Below, in pieces: positions 32,882-41,049 of a DNA stretch of 64,000 bases (position 1 is its first letter; each line of letters opens with the position of its first letter). The stretch is from Saccharothrix tamanrassetensis (GTDB lineage: Bacteria; Actinomycetota; Actinomycetes; Mycobacteriales; Pseudonocardiaceae). The DNA lies in contig NZ_JACHJN010000008.1 in NCBI RefSeq assembly GCF_014203665.1, forward strand, positions 1 to 64,000. Reading direction: 5' to 3'. A program made the translations under genes and the position numbers. The notes below the pieces were generated by a model, which did no database searches, had not been told where the DNA came from, and saw only the letters and a program-made list of their open reading frames with translations.

Positions 32882-32893
32882 ACTGTCGACAGT
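32882..32893. promoter_or_regulatory. GntR/FCD-type operator
   Basis: ACTGTCGACAGT is a perfect 12-bp palindrome centred between the asparaginase and GntR starts. It fits the FadR-subfamily pattern yGTM...KACr (TGTC-GACA). Confidence 0.6.
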
Positions 32894-32929
32894 CAACAAC
32901 GCAGCCGCGCCTTGCGCCAGGAGACGTTC

Positions 32930-33574
32930 GTGACACCTCCCCTGCACCTGAGCCTCGCCGGCCAGGCCGTGGACGCCCTGCGCGAACTGGTGCTGACCGG
33001 CGAGATCCCGGCCGGCACCCGGGTCAACGAGGTGGAACTGGCCGCCCGCCTGGGCATCAGCCGAGGTCCCCTGCGCGAGGCGATCCGCCACCTGGCCTCC
33101 GAAGGCCTCCTGGTCCTGGTGCCACACCGGGGTGCCCACGTCCCCGAGGCCGGCCCGGCCGACGTCAAAGCGCTGTTCGAACTCCGCACCGCCTTGGAGT
33201 GCGCCGCCGCCGAACTGGCCGCCTCCCGCCGCACCGACGCCGACGTGGCGCGCCTGCACGCCGTGTGCGCCGAATCCCGCCGGACGTACCAGGCGGGCGA
33301 GCGCTTCCCCTACCGCCTGGACCTGGCGTTCCACCGAGCGCTGCTGGAGGCCGCCCGGTCGCCGTACATCACCGAGCAGGTCCACTTGGTGCAGCAACGC
33401 GTGGTCCTGCTCCGCAGCGGTCTGCAGGACCACCCACCGCACCAACGCGCGTCGCTCGACGACCACGACGCCCTGGTCTCGGCCGTAGCCGCAGCCGACC
33501 CTTCACGCGCCTCCGACGTGATGCGCAGACACCTGGCCCGCGTGTGCGCCCAGATGCTCACCAGCCTCGCCTGA
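32930..33574 (+). CDS. GntR-family regulator (FCD domain)
   Basis: This 214-residue protein has a winged HTH (GQAVDALRELVLTGEIPAGT, ELAARLGISRGPLREAIRHL) and an all-helical FCD domain with metal/ligand residues (ELRTALECAAAE, DLAFHRALLEAA, DHDALVSAVAA). GTG 32930 follows CCAGGAG by 6 nt. FCD regulators respond to small organic acids or amino acids; the divergent asparaginase makes aspartate or asparagine plausible ligands (inference). Confidence 0.92.
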   Translation: MTPPLHLSLAGQAVDALRELVLTGEIPAGTRVNEVELAARLGISRGPLREAIRHLASEGLLVLVPHRGAHVPEAGPADVKALFELRTALECAAAELAASRRTDADVARLHAVCAESRRTYQAGERFPYRLDLAFHRALLEAARSPYITEQVHLVQQRVVLLRSGLQDHPPHQRASLDDHDALVSAVAAADPSRASDVMRRHLARVCAQMLTSLA

Positions 33575-33604
33575 GCCCGACCCCTGAAGTGCAACCGGCA
33601 CCGG

Positions 33605-34471
33605 TCAGTACGTTGCGAGGTGGTCGAGCAGGTGAAGCGTGGTTTGCTCAGCCGCCTCCTCCGGCACGAAATGCCCCACCCCTGGCATCACCTCGAACCA
33701 GTACGGCCCGGTGGCCCAACCCGCGGTGGTCTGTGCCGCCTCCGGCCCGATCACCCGGTCGTCCTCGCCCCACAGGAACCGCGTGGGCACCGATACCGGC
33801 CGGAAGGTCTCCGTGGTCAGGGGGTTCGCCCGGTACCAGTTCAAGGCGGCGGTCAGCGCACCCGGCTCGGTCAGCCGCCGCACGTACTGGTTCACCCGTT
33901 CCGGTGCGATGGTCGACGGCCAACCCGCCCGGAGCTGCGCCGCGTCGTCCGCCAGCAGTTCGCGTTCCGCCACTCCCGGCGTGCGCAGGTGATCGAGGAA
34001 GGACCACCGCCGCTGCTGGTCCGGATCGGTCCGCAGGGCCTGCGCCAGCGCCCCGGGGTGCGGCGCGGAGACGGCCGTCAGGGTGCGGATCCGCAGCGGG
34101 TAGCGGGCTGCCGCGATCCACGCCACCACGGCACCCCAGTCGTGGCCCACCAGGTCGAACCGCTTCCACCCCAGTGCGTCCGCGATCTCCCGCACGTCCT
34201 GCACCGCGTGCTCCAGCCGGTATCCGTCGACCTGCTTGGGGCGCACGCCGGGCGAGTAGCCGCGCAGGTCCGGGGCCACCGCCCGGTAGCCGTGCGCGGC
34301 CAAGGCGCGCAGTTGGTGCCGCCACTCGATGCCGCACTCCGGCACGCCGTGCAGGAGCAGCACCTTGCGCCCGGTCACCGGGCCGGTCGCGATGGCGTCG
34401 AAGGTGCCGGCGCCGGTCGCGATGCGCTGTCGGGTCAGGTCCGACTCGAAGAGTGCGGGTCGTGATCGCAT
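33605..34471 (-). CDS. Alpha/beta hydrolase (epoxide hydrolase-like)
   Basis: This 288-residue hydrolase has the oxyanion motif HGVPECGIEWRHQL, an Asp nucleophile in VGHDWGAVVAW (GHDWG, as in epoxide hydrolases and haloalkane dehalogenases), a charge-relay Asp in LWGEDDRVIG and the final His in GVGHFVPEE. A serine-type activity is excluded by the Asp nucleophile. ATG 34471 matches family length; no clear ribosome binding site is seen. It is convergent with the GntR gene. Confidence 0.88.
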   Translation of the reverse strand: MRSRPALFESDLTRQRIATGAGTFDAIATGPVTGRKVLLLHGVPECGIEWRHQLRALAAHGYRAVAPDLRGYSPGVRPKQVDGYRLEHAVQDVREIADALGWKRFDLVGHDWGAVVAWIAAARYPLRIRTLTAVSAPHPGALAQALRTDPDQQRRWSFLDHLRTPGVAERELLADDAAQLRAGWPSTIAPERVNQYVRRLTEPGALTAALNWYRANPLTTETFRPVSVPTRFLWGEDDRVIGPEAAQTTAGWATGPYWFEVMPGVGHFVPEEAAEQTTLHLLDHLATY

Positions 34472-34676
34472 GCACTCATCGTGGCGGGACGGGCGCGGAG
34501 AGTCCCTGGGGCGCGCTACCCGAGCCCGGGTGGGGGCAGCCCTACCGTCGTCGGGGTGGCTGTCCGGGTCGTGGTGGCAGCGGGTCACAACCCGGGGTCA
34601 CGGCGCGGATCGGAGCCCGAAACCACGGCCCCAAAACCACGGCCTGGAGTCACGACCTGGAACCACGGGGCGGGGC

Positions 34677-35846
34677 TCAGCCCAGTGTCCCGGTCACCTT
34701 CGCGTGCCCCTTCAACAGGTTCCGGGCGATGGTGCGGCGCTGGATCTCGTCGGTGCCCTCGTAGATCCGCAGCAGCCGCAGTTCGCGGTACCACCGTTCG
34801 ATGGGCAGTTCGCGGGTGTAGCCCATGCCGCCGTGGATCTGGAGCACCCGGTCCACGATCTCGTTGGCCTTGATGCCGCCGTAGAGCTTCGCCATGCTCT
34901 GCGCCTGCCGGGAATCGGCCTTCCGGTCGACCAGCCACGCGGCGTGCAGGACCAGCCAGCGCAGCGCCTCGATCTCCACCGCCGAGTCCGCCAGCATCCA
35001 CTGGATGGCCTGGTACTCGGCGATCGGCTGCCCGAACGCGACCCGGTTCTTGGCCTGCTCCACGGCCATCTCCACCAGCCGCTCGCACGACCCGAGCGCC
35101 CGCGCGGGCAGCAGGTAGCGGCCTTGGCCGATCCACTGCATGGCCAGGTGGAAGCCCTTGCCGACCTCGCCGAGCACGTTCTCCTCGGGCACCCGGACGT
35201 CGTCGAACACCAGCGCCGCCGGCCCCCACTGGCCCATGGTCGGGATCGGCTCGGACCGCCAGCCCATGTCCCGGTCGACCAGGAAGCACGTGACGCCGCC
35301 CTCGGCGCCCTTCTCCTTGTCGTTCACCGCGAACACCATGACGAAGTCGGCTTCGTTGCCCTGGGTGATGAACGTCTTCTCCCCGTTGATCACCCATTCG
35401 TCGCCGTCCTTGCGGGCGGAGGTGCGGATGGCCTTGGCGTCCGAGCCCGCGCCCGGCTCGGTGATCGCGAAGCACGAGACGCGCTCGCCGGAGATGGTGG
35501 GCAGCAGGTACCGCCGCTTCTGCTCCTCGTTGCCGTGGAACAGGATGTTGTCCGCGTAGCCGCCGAACCGGAACGGCACGAAGCTGCGGCCCAGCTCCTG
35601 CTCGATCAGCGCGGTCATCAGCGCGCCCAGGCCCATGCCGCCGTACTCCTGCGGCGTGAGGACGCCGAAGAACCCGGCGGCCTTCGCCTTGTCCTGCAAC
35701 TCCTGGAGCTCGTCCCGGCGCAGTCCCGGCTCGCCCGCGCGCTCCCGGCGCAGCACCTCGGGCTCCAGCGGCACGACCTCCTTGCGCACGAAGGTCCGCA
35801 CCCAGTCGCGGACCTCCTTCTGCTCCTCGTCCAGCGTGAAATCCAT
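34677..35846 (-). CDS. Acyl-CoA dehydrogenase
   Basis: This 389-residue FAD enzyme has the family signatures CFAITEPGAGSDA and GEKTFITQGNEADF, a central GKGFHLAMQWIGQGR, and the C-terminal LQIHGGMGYTRELPIERWYRELR with IYEGTDEIQRRTIAR. It performs alpha,beta-dehydrogenation of acyl-CoA; chain specificity cannot be read. It follows the second dehydrogenase by 17 nt with GGGAGGG before its ATG, so the two are one operon, probably for a branched-chain or side-chain acyl-CoA. Confidence 0.93.
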   Translation of the reverse strand: MDFTLDEEQKEVRDWVRTFVRKEVVPLEPEVLRRERAGEPGLRRDELQELQDKAKAAGFFGVLTPQEYGGMGLGALMTALIEQELGRSFVPFRFGGYADNILFHGNEEQKRRYLLPTISGERVSCFAITEPGAGSDAKAIRTSARKDGDEWVINGEKTFITQGNEADFVMVFAVNDKEKGAEGGVTCFLVDRDMGWRSEPIPTMGQWGPAALVFDDVRVPEENVLGEVGKGFHLAMQWIGQGRYLLPARALGSCERLVEMAVEQAKNRVAFGQPIAEYQAIQWMLADSAVEIEALRWLVLHAAWLVDRKADSRQAQSMAKLYGGIKANEIVDRVLQIHGGMGYTRELPIERWYRELRLLRIYEGTDEIQRRTIARNLLKGHAKVTGTLG

Positions 35847-35863
35847 GACGTGACGCCCTCCCT

Positions 35864-37015
35864 CTACGTGAACGCGTTGATGCCGGTCAGCGCCCGGCCG
35901 ATGAGCAGTTTCTGGATCTGGCTGGTGCCCTCGTAGAGGGTGGTGACCCTGGTGTCCCGCAGGTACTTGCCGACCGGGTACTCGTCGACGTACCCGTAGC
36001 CGCCGAACACCTGGATGGCGTTGTTGGCCACCCGCACGGCCGCCTCGCTGGCGTACAGCTTGGCCATGGACGCCTCGGTGCCGAACGGCTCGCCCCGGTC
36101 GGCGAGGTCGGCGCAGCGCCAGGTGAGCAGGCGCGCGGCGTCGGTCTCGACCGCCATGTCCGCCAGCAGTTCCTGCACGAGCTGGAAGCCCGCGATGGGC
36201 TTGCCGAACTGCTCCCGTTGCCCGGCGTACGCCAGACTGGCCTCCAGCGCGCCGCGCGCGGCCCCGACGCACCCGGCGGCAACGGACATCCGGCCCCGGT
36301 CCAGGGCGGCCATCGCGAGCTTGAAGCCGGTGCCCTCGTCGCCGAGCCGGTTCTCGTCGGGCACGCGCACGTCGTCCAACGTCAGCTCGGCGGTGGCCTG
36401 GCCGCGCATCCCGAGCTTGCCCTTGATCTCGCGGGCCTGGAAGCCGGGGGAGTCCGTGGGCGCCAGGAACGCCGTGATGCCCCTGGGGCCGGGACCTCCG
36501 GTGCGGGCGAACACCAGTGCCACGTCGGCCCAGGTCCCGTTGGTGATGAACACCTTGCGGCCGGTGATCAGCCAGTCGTCGCCGTCCCGCACCGCCCTGG
36601 TCGCCAGCGACGCCGCGTCGGAGCCGGTGCCGGGCTCGGTGAGGCCGAAGCAGCCCAGGCTCCGGCCCGCGCACAGGCCGGGCAGCCACTGCCGCTTCTG
36701 CTTTTCCGTGCCGTGCTTGAAGATGGTCTTGCCGACCAGTCCGAGGGAGACCGACACGATGCCGCGCACCGCCGAGTCGCCGCGCGCGATCTCCTCCAGG
36801 ACCAGGCAGTACGCCAGGTGGTCGCCGCCGGAGCCGCCGTACTCCTCCGCGACGCCCAGACCGAGGAACCCCACGTCGCCGAGCGCGGGCACCAGGTCGC
36901 GGTCGATCGCCTCGTCCCGGTCCCACCGGGCCGCGTGCGGGACGATCCGCTGCTCGGTGAACCGGTGGGCCAGTTCCTTGAGCTGCCGGTGTTCGTCGGA
37001 GATGCGCAGGTCCAC
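35864..37015 (-). CDS. Acyl-CoA dehydrogenase, short/branched-chain type
   Basis: This 383-residue protein has CFGLTEPGTGSDAASL, GRKVFITNGTWADVAL, IQVFGGYGYVDEYPV and TTLYEGTSQIQKLLIGR, which makes it a canonical acyl-CoA dehydrogenase, close to short/branched-chain forms. The GTG 37015 start has AAGGAGG 9 nt upstream. It is first of the two-gene operon and divergent from a TetR regulator 76 nt away, which probably controls it. Confidence 0.93.
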   Translation of the reverse strand: MDLRISDEHRQLKELAHRFTEQRIVPHAARWDRDEAIDRDLVPALGDVGFLGLGVAEEYGGSGGDHLAYCLVLEEIARGDSAVRGIVSVSLGLVGKTIFKHGTEKQKRQWLPGLCAGRSLGCFGLTEPGTGSDAASLATRAVRDGDDWLITGRKVFITNGTWADVALVFARTGGPGPRGITAFLAPTDSPGFQAREIKGKLGMRGQATAELTLDDVRVPDENRLGDEGTGFKLAMAALDRGRMSVAAGCVGAARGALEASLAYAGQREQFGKPIAGFQLVQELLADMAVETDAARLLTWRCADLADRGEPFGTEASMAKLYASEAAVRVANNAIQVFGGYGYVDEYPVGKYLRDTRVTTLYEGTSQIQKLLIGRALTGINAFT

Positions 37016-37091
37016 TCCGGTGGCCTCCTTACCGAACGGCGTTAGGTTTCAACGTAGGCGCGGGGACGAACTCGAGGCAAGAGGAGCCGAC

Positions 37092-37733
37092 ATGCCGAGG
37101 AACCCGGTCCTGAGTGCCTCGCGCATCCGGACCACCGCCCTGGACATCATCGACCGGGACGGGCTGGACGGCCTGTCGATGCGCAAACTGGCCGCCGAGC
37201 TGGGCGTCCGGGCGGCCTCGCTGTACGGGCACGTGTCCACCAAGGACGACCTGCTGCACGAGGTGGCCGGCGAGATCCTGGAGAAGGTCGACGTGTCCGG
37301 GTTCGCCGAGGGCGACTGGCGGCACGGCCTGACCATGTGCGCGCGGTCGTACCGGGCGGCGCTGGCGCAGCACCCGAACATCGTGCCGTTCCTGGCCTAC
37401 GGGCCCGCGCACCGTGATGCGTCCCTGCGCCGGCTGGACGTCGTGCACGGCGCACTGGTCTCCGCGGGGTGGACGCGCCGCGAGGCGACCATGATCGCGG
37501 CGTCGCTGATGTACCTGGTGTTCGGCGCGGCGCTCAGCTCGTTCTCCAGCGGCTTCTCCGAGGACCAGGCGCTGTACCGGGACCGCTACCCGAACCTGGA
37601 CAAGGCCCACCTGCTGCCGTCCGTCGCGCGTGAACTCGACCACGACAGCTTCGAACTGGCACTGGGCGCGTTCGTCGCGGGCCTGGCGGCGCGTGCGCCC
37701 GTCCCGCCTGCCCCGACCGGTTCGGCGGGCTAG
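37092..37733 (+). CDS. TetR-family regulator
   Basis: This 213-residue regulator has an N-terminal HTH (TTALDIIDRDGLDGLSMRKLA, ELGVRAASLYGHVSTKDDLL) and a C-terminal helical ligand domain of the TetR_C_1 type, with LAYGPAHRDASLRRLD and an FVAGLAARAP end. ATG 37092 has AGAGGAG before it. It is divergent from the acyl-CoA dehydrogenase pair. The intergenic region has AACGGCGTT (37034-37042), a small palindrome that may be its operator. Confidence 0.9.
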   Translation: MPRNPVLSASRIRTTALDIIDRDGLDGLSMRKLAAELGVRAASLYGHVSTKDDLLHEVAGEILEKVDVSGFAEGDWRHGLTMCARSYRAALAQHPNIVPFLAYGPAHRDASLRRLDVVHGALVSAGWTRREATMIAASLMYLVFGAALSSFSSGFSEDQALYRDRYPNLDKAHLLPSVARELDHDSFELALGAFVAGLAARAPVPPAPTGSAG

Positions 37734-37736
37734 GCT
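37731..37736 (+). promoter_or_regulatory. Putative -10 (TAGGCT), leaderless LigD-like transcript
   Basis: TAGGCT overlaps the stop codon of the TetR gene and ends 6 nt before GTG 37743. No Shine-Dalgarno sequence is present. Confidence 0.55.
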
Positions 37737-37742
37737 CGGCCG

Positions 37743-38741
37743 GTGGCACAGGCTGTGGAACTGACCGTCGGCGAGCGCGTGGTGCGGGTGTCCAACCCGG
37801 ACAAGGTGTACTTCCCCGAGCGAGGCATCACCAAGCGCCAGGTGGTGGAGTACTACGTGGCGGTGGCCGGGCCGCTGCTGGACGTCCTGCGGGACCGCCC
37901 GACGACGCTCAAGCGGTTCGTGGACGGCGTGACCGGGGAGGCGTTCTACCAGAAGCGCCTGCCCAAGGGCGCTCCCGAGTGGGTGGAGACGGCCCGCATC
38001 AAGTTCCCGTCGGGCCGCCCGGCCGACGAGGTGTGCCCGACCGAGCCGGCGGTCCTGGCGTGGGCGGCCAACCTGGGCACGTTCGACTTCCACCCGTGGC
38101 CCGTGCGCCGCCCGGACACCGACCACCCCGACGAGCTGCGGGTGGACCTTGACCCGCAGCCCGGCACGGACTTCTCCGACGCCGTGCGGGTGGCCTCGGT
38201 GCTGCACGAGGTCCTGGGCGAACTGGGCATGACCGGGTACCCGAAGACCTCCGGCGGCCGGGGCATCCACGTGGCGGTGCGCATCAGGCCGGAGTGGGAC
38301 TTCGTGGACGTGCGGCACGCCGTGATCGCGCTGGCACGTGAAGTGGAGCGGCGCGCGCCTTCGCTGGCGACCACCTCGTGGTGGAAGGAGGAACGCGGCA
38401 CCAGGGTCTTCCTGGACTACAACCAGGCCGCCCGGGACCGCACCATCGCGTCCGCGTGGTCGGTGCGGGGCACGCCGCGGGCGACCGTGTCGACCCCGGT
38501 CACGTGGGACACCCTGTCCACTGTGGACCCGGACGACTTCGACGTGTTCACCGTGCCGAAGTACCTCGCCGAGCACGGCGACCCGCACGCCGCACTCGAC
38601 TCCGAGGCGTTCGGCCTGGAGACGTTGCTGGAGTGGTACGCGGCCGACCCGCGCGGCGAGCTGCCCTATCCGCCGGACTACCCGAAGATGCCCGGCGAGC
38701 CGCCGCGCGTCCAACCGTCGAAGGCCCGCAAGACCGAGTGA
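37743..38741 (+). CDS. LigD-type polymerase/primase domain protein
   Basis: This 332-residue stand-alone PolDom is of the archaeo-eukaryotic primase type. It has VSNPDKVYFPERGITK, TLKRFVDGVTGEAFYQKRLP, the catalytic acid pair in LRVDLDPQPGTDF (DxD), and KTSGGRGIHVAVRI (SGGRGIH). LigD PolDoms fill gaps and add nucleotides at broken ends in non-homologous end joining. The ligase and 3'-phosphoesterase domains are absent. No Ku gene is in the window; a LigC-type ligase lies 10 kb away. The start is by a leaderless-type -10. Confidence 0.92.
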   Translation: MAQAVELTVGERVVRVSNPDKVYFPERGITKRQVVEYYVAVAGPLLDVLRDRPTTLKRFVDGVTGEAFYQKRLPKGAPEWVETARIKFPSGRPADEVCPTEPAVLAWAANLGTFDFHPWPVRRPDTDHPDELRVDLDPQPGTDFSDAVRVASVLHEVLGELGMTGYPKTSGGRGIHVAVRIRPEWDFVDVRHAVIALAREVERRAPSLATTSWWKEERGTRVFLDYNQAARDRTIASAWSVRGTPRATVSTPVTWDTLSTVDPDDFDVFTVPKYLAEHGDPHAALDSEAFGLETLLEWYAADPRGELPYPPDYPKMPGEPPRVQPSKARKTE

Positions 38742-39614
38742 TCACTCGAGGTCGAGCCGCATCCCGAACTTCCGGTCGGCCGCGATGTCCTGAGCCGTCA
38801 ATTCCGCCACCGGCCGGTTGCCGCCGGTGGTGGACATCTTCAAACGGTAGTCGTCCACGCCCGCTTGGAGGCCGACCGGACTCGCGCGGACCGCGGTTCC
38901 CGCGGGCAGGGTCACGCGGTAGCTGAGGAAAGTCAGCGGGTTCAGCATCGAGATAAGGAATTCGTCCGGCTGCCTGAAGCGCATGAGTGGCGCGACCTTC
39001 TGCGGCCACACGACGTCGAACCGGAGGCACACCTGCTGACCTTTCTTCGGCGGGGCGGAGCGGAAATGGGTCAGGACCTCCAGTCGTCCGTCAGGGAGCC
39101 ATCTCTGTGTCTCGTCGACGCGGGTGCCTCCGCTGCCGTCGCTCTCGATGTTCCTCGCCACCACCTGGACTTTGCGCTTCGAACTGAGCGGTTGGTCCCA
39201 TTTCGAGCCAAGGCGGATCATGCAGAACGGCATCCGGTCGCGCTCCACGAAGAAGTGGACCAGTATCGACGCCGTCGCGTCGCCGTTACTCGCCACTTCG
39301 ACGTCTTCCTCCCACCTGTCTATGCGCCAGAGCGGGCCGAGCTCGCGATAGATGAGCGCTTGGTAGTGGTTGAACATTGCTACCTGGCGGTTCATCTTAC
39401 CGCGTAACCGCAATTGATTGCGGGCGAGGATCGTCATCGTGCCCGCTACGAAGAGTGCGGCAATCGTCAAGCACGCTGCCTTCACCGCGAGTGAGCCGAA
39501 TGCCACGCTCAAAACGCTGCCGAACGCCAGGATGCCTATTGCGGCTTTCAAAAGTCCCGTCACCCCTCGATCTACCAGATAGTCATCCAGGAATGACAAG
39601 AACCTGTCCAGCAT
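38742..39614 (-). CDS. Orphan membrane protein, AT-richer than surroundings
   Basis: This 290-residue protein has two closely spaced N-terminal transmembrane segments (GLLKAAIGILAFGSVLSVAFG and AVKAACLTIAALFVAGTMTIL) and a large soluble beta-rich domain (residues 75-290; WRIDRWEEDVEVASNGDATAS, LTFLSYRVTLPAGT). ATG 39614 has AAGGAGGGG 5 nt upstream. Codon use (ATT, AAT, TTG, AGA-like choices) and base composition depart from neighbouring genes, suggesting recent acquisition. No family is recognised. The 2TM-plus-soluble layout is shared with some membrane-acting defence effectors, but nothing more supports that here. Confidence 0.68.
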   Translation of the reverse strand: MLDRFLSFLDDYLVDRGVTGLLKAAIGILAFGSVLSVAFGSLAVKAACLTIAALFVAGTMTILARNQLRLRGKMNRQVAMFNHYQALIYRELGPLWRIDRWEEDVEVASNGDATASILVHFFVERDRMPFCMIRLGSKWDQPLSSKRKVQVVARNIESDGSGGTRVDETQRWLPDGRLEVLTHFRSAPPKKGQQVCLRFDVVWPQKVAPLMRFRQPDEFLISMLNPLTFLSYRVTLPAGTAVRASPVGLQAGVDDYRLKMSTTGGNRPVAELTAQDIAADRKFGMRLDLE

Positions 39615-39770
39615 GACCCCTCCTTTGTGACCGGATGGGTGCACTGGAGCAGACGGTCAAGGCGAGGTCAATTCATCCCGCTCACGTCGACTATGCAAGA
39701 GACGTATGGAGGCGTGGACTGGAATTAAATCGGTCGACTGCGGTCCGACCGGCCGCTACCGTGCGCGCCC
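39615..39770. promoter_or_regulatory. AT-rich divergent promoter region
   Basis: These 156 nt between the orphan membrane protein and the kinase-like gene include GGAATTAAAT near 39721-39730, unusually AT-rich for this window. The plus-strand -10 TACCGT lies at 39757-39762, 8 nt before GTG 39771. Confidence 0.4.
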
Positions 39771-40670
39771 GTGACCTTCCCGATCGCGCAGACCGAAGAG
39801 CAGTTCGACGCCGTCGCCGAGGACGAGCAGGCGCTTCGGCCCGCGGTCGACGCGTTGTGCCGGCACCTCGGCATCGACGGCGACGTGGGGCGGTTCGCGG
39901 AAGGGTCGTTGCCGGTGTACGCCGTGGGCGAGCGGCACGTGCTCAAGCTGTTCCCCGCCGTGCACCTGGACGAGGTGCCGGTCGAGCGGGACGTGTTGGC
40001 GGCTGTTCAGGGGCGGTTGCCGGTGCCCACGCCGGAGGTGTTCGGGGCCGGGGAGTTCGGCGGGTGGGGCTACGTCCACATGGAGCGGCTGCACGGGGCG
40101 AGCCTCAGGGACGTGTGGCCGAATCTCGGCGACGAGGAGCGGCAGGGTGTCGCGCGACAGGCGGGGGAGGCGTTGGCCGCGCTCCACGCGATCACGCCAC
40201 CGGTGGCGGAGCCGGCCGACTGGGGCGGGTTCGTGGCCGCGCAGAAGCGCAACTGCGTGGCGCGGCAGGAGAGTCGGCAGCTCGACCCGTTCTGGCTGGA
40301 GCAGGTGCCGGGGTTCCTGGACAGCGTGGATCTCGGCGACCCGGAACTGGTGCTGGCGCACACCGAGGTGATGAGCGCCCACCTGCTCGTGCGGGACGGC
40401 AGGCTCAGCGGGCTGTTCGACTTCGAGCCGGCGATGCGGGCCGCACGGGAGTACGAGTTCGTCGCGACCGGGGTGTTCCTGACCCGTGGGGACGCGGCCG
40501 CCAACGCCGCGCTCTACGACGGCTACGGGCAGACCGTCGACCCGCGCAAGGTGATGGCGTACGCGCTGCTGCACGTCTACTCCGACGTCGCCTGGTACCT
40601 GCGCGAGGTGCCCACCGCGGCGACCAGCCTGGACGGGCTGGCGGAGCACTGGTTTGGGCCAACCGGCTAG
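39771..40670 (+). CDS. Aminoglycoside phosphotransferase-like protein with altered catalytic loop
   Basis: This 299-residue APH/protein-kinase-fold protein has an N-terminal nucleotide lobe with VLKLFPAV (Lys60-region), YVHMERLHG and EALAALHAI. The catalytic loop reads AHTEVMSAHLLV (H197-T-E199...H204) instead of HGDxxxxN, and the metal motif is LFDFEP. The usual base Asp is therefore Glu and the metal-binding Asn is His. It could be a variant kinase or a pseudokinase; resistance should not be assumed. GTG 39771 is leaderless-type. Confidence 0.82.
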   Translation: MTFPIAQTEEQFDAVAEDEQALRPAVDALCRHLGIDGDVGRFAEGSLPVYAVGERHVLKLFPAVHLDEVPVERDVLAAVQGRLPVPTPEVFGAGEFGGWGYVHMERLHGASLRDVWPNLGDEERQGVARQAGEALAALHAITPPVAEPADWGGFVAAQKRNCVARQESRQLDPFWLEQVPGFLDSVDLGDPELVLAHTEVMSAHLLVRDGRLSGLFDFEPAMRAAREYEFVATGVFLTRGDAAANAALYDGYGQTVDPRKVMAYALLHVYSDVAWYLREVPTAATSLDGLAEHWFGPTG

Positions 40671-40748
40671 TTGTCGCCGCACTTCAGCCGCAATCCGACT
40701 ACACCTCTCGTACCATGAACGGCGACGCCGAAGAGAGGGAGGCCCGCG

Positions 40749-40952
40749 ATGACGAACGCCTACGTGGTGCGGTTCGTCGGCGGCCCCCTCGACGGCCGCG
40801 TCGACACTGTCGGCAAACCGCCGGAAACGCCCAAACCGACCGTGACCCACGTCCACCTGCACAGCGGGCCGAAGATCGTGCACCACTACGACCTCCAGTA
40901 CGCGGTCGAGTACGGGTGCGAGTACCGGCTGCGGGTCGAGGAACCGTCTTAA
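40749..40952 (+). CDS. Small hypothetical protein
   Basis: This 67-residue protein starts MTNAYVVRFVGGPLDGRVD. It contains His-rich strands (VTHVHLHSGPKIVHHYDL) and an acidic end (YRLRVEEPS). ATG 40749 has GGGAGG 7 nt upstream, so translation is well supported. The GGPLDG element recurs in short actinobacterial and phage-like hypothetical proteins; function is unknown. Clustered His residues might bind a metal. Confidence 0.68.
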   Translation: MTNAYVVRFVGGPLDGRVDTVGKPPETPKPTVTHVHLHSGPKIVHHYDLQYAVEYGCEYRLRVEEPS

Positions 40953-41013
40953 CGGGCCGACTCCGGGGCAAAACGTAGACAGGCAGCAAGGCCGGGTTTA
41001 CCGTGCAGGCAGT

Positions 41014-41029
41014 GTGAGAGCGCTCTCAC
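41014..41029. promoter_or_regulatory. LacI/CebR-type operator before the GH81 gene
   Basis: GTGAGAGCGCTCTCAC is a perfect 16-bp palindrome ending 20 nt before the GH81 start. It differs from the CebR box TGGGAGCGCTCCCA at only the symmetric third position, a typical sugar-responsive LacI-family site. Confidence 0.65.
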
Positions 41030-41049
41030 GGTTCCTCGGGAGGTTCCCC

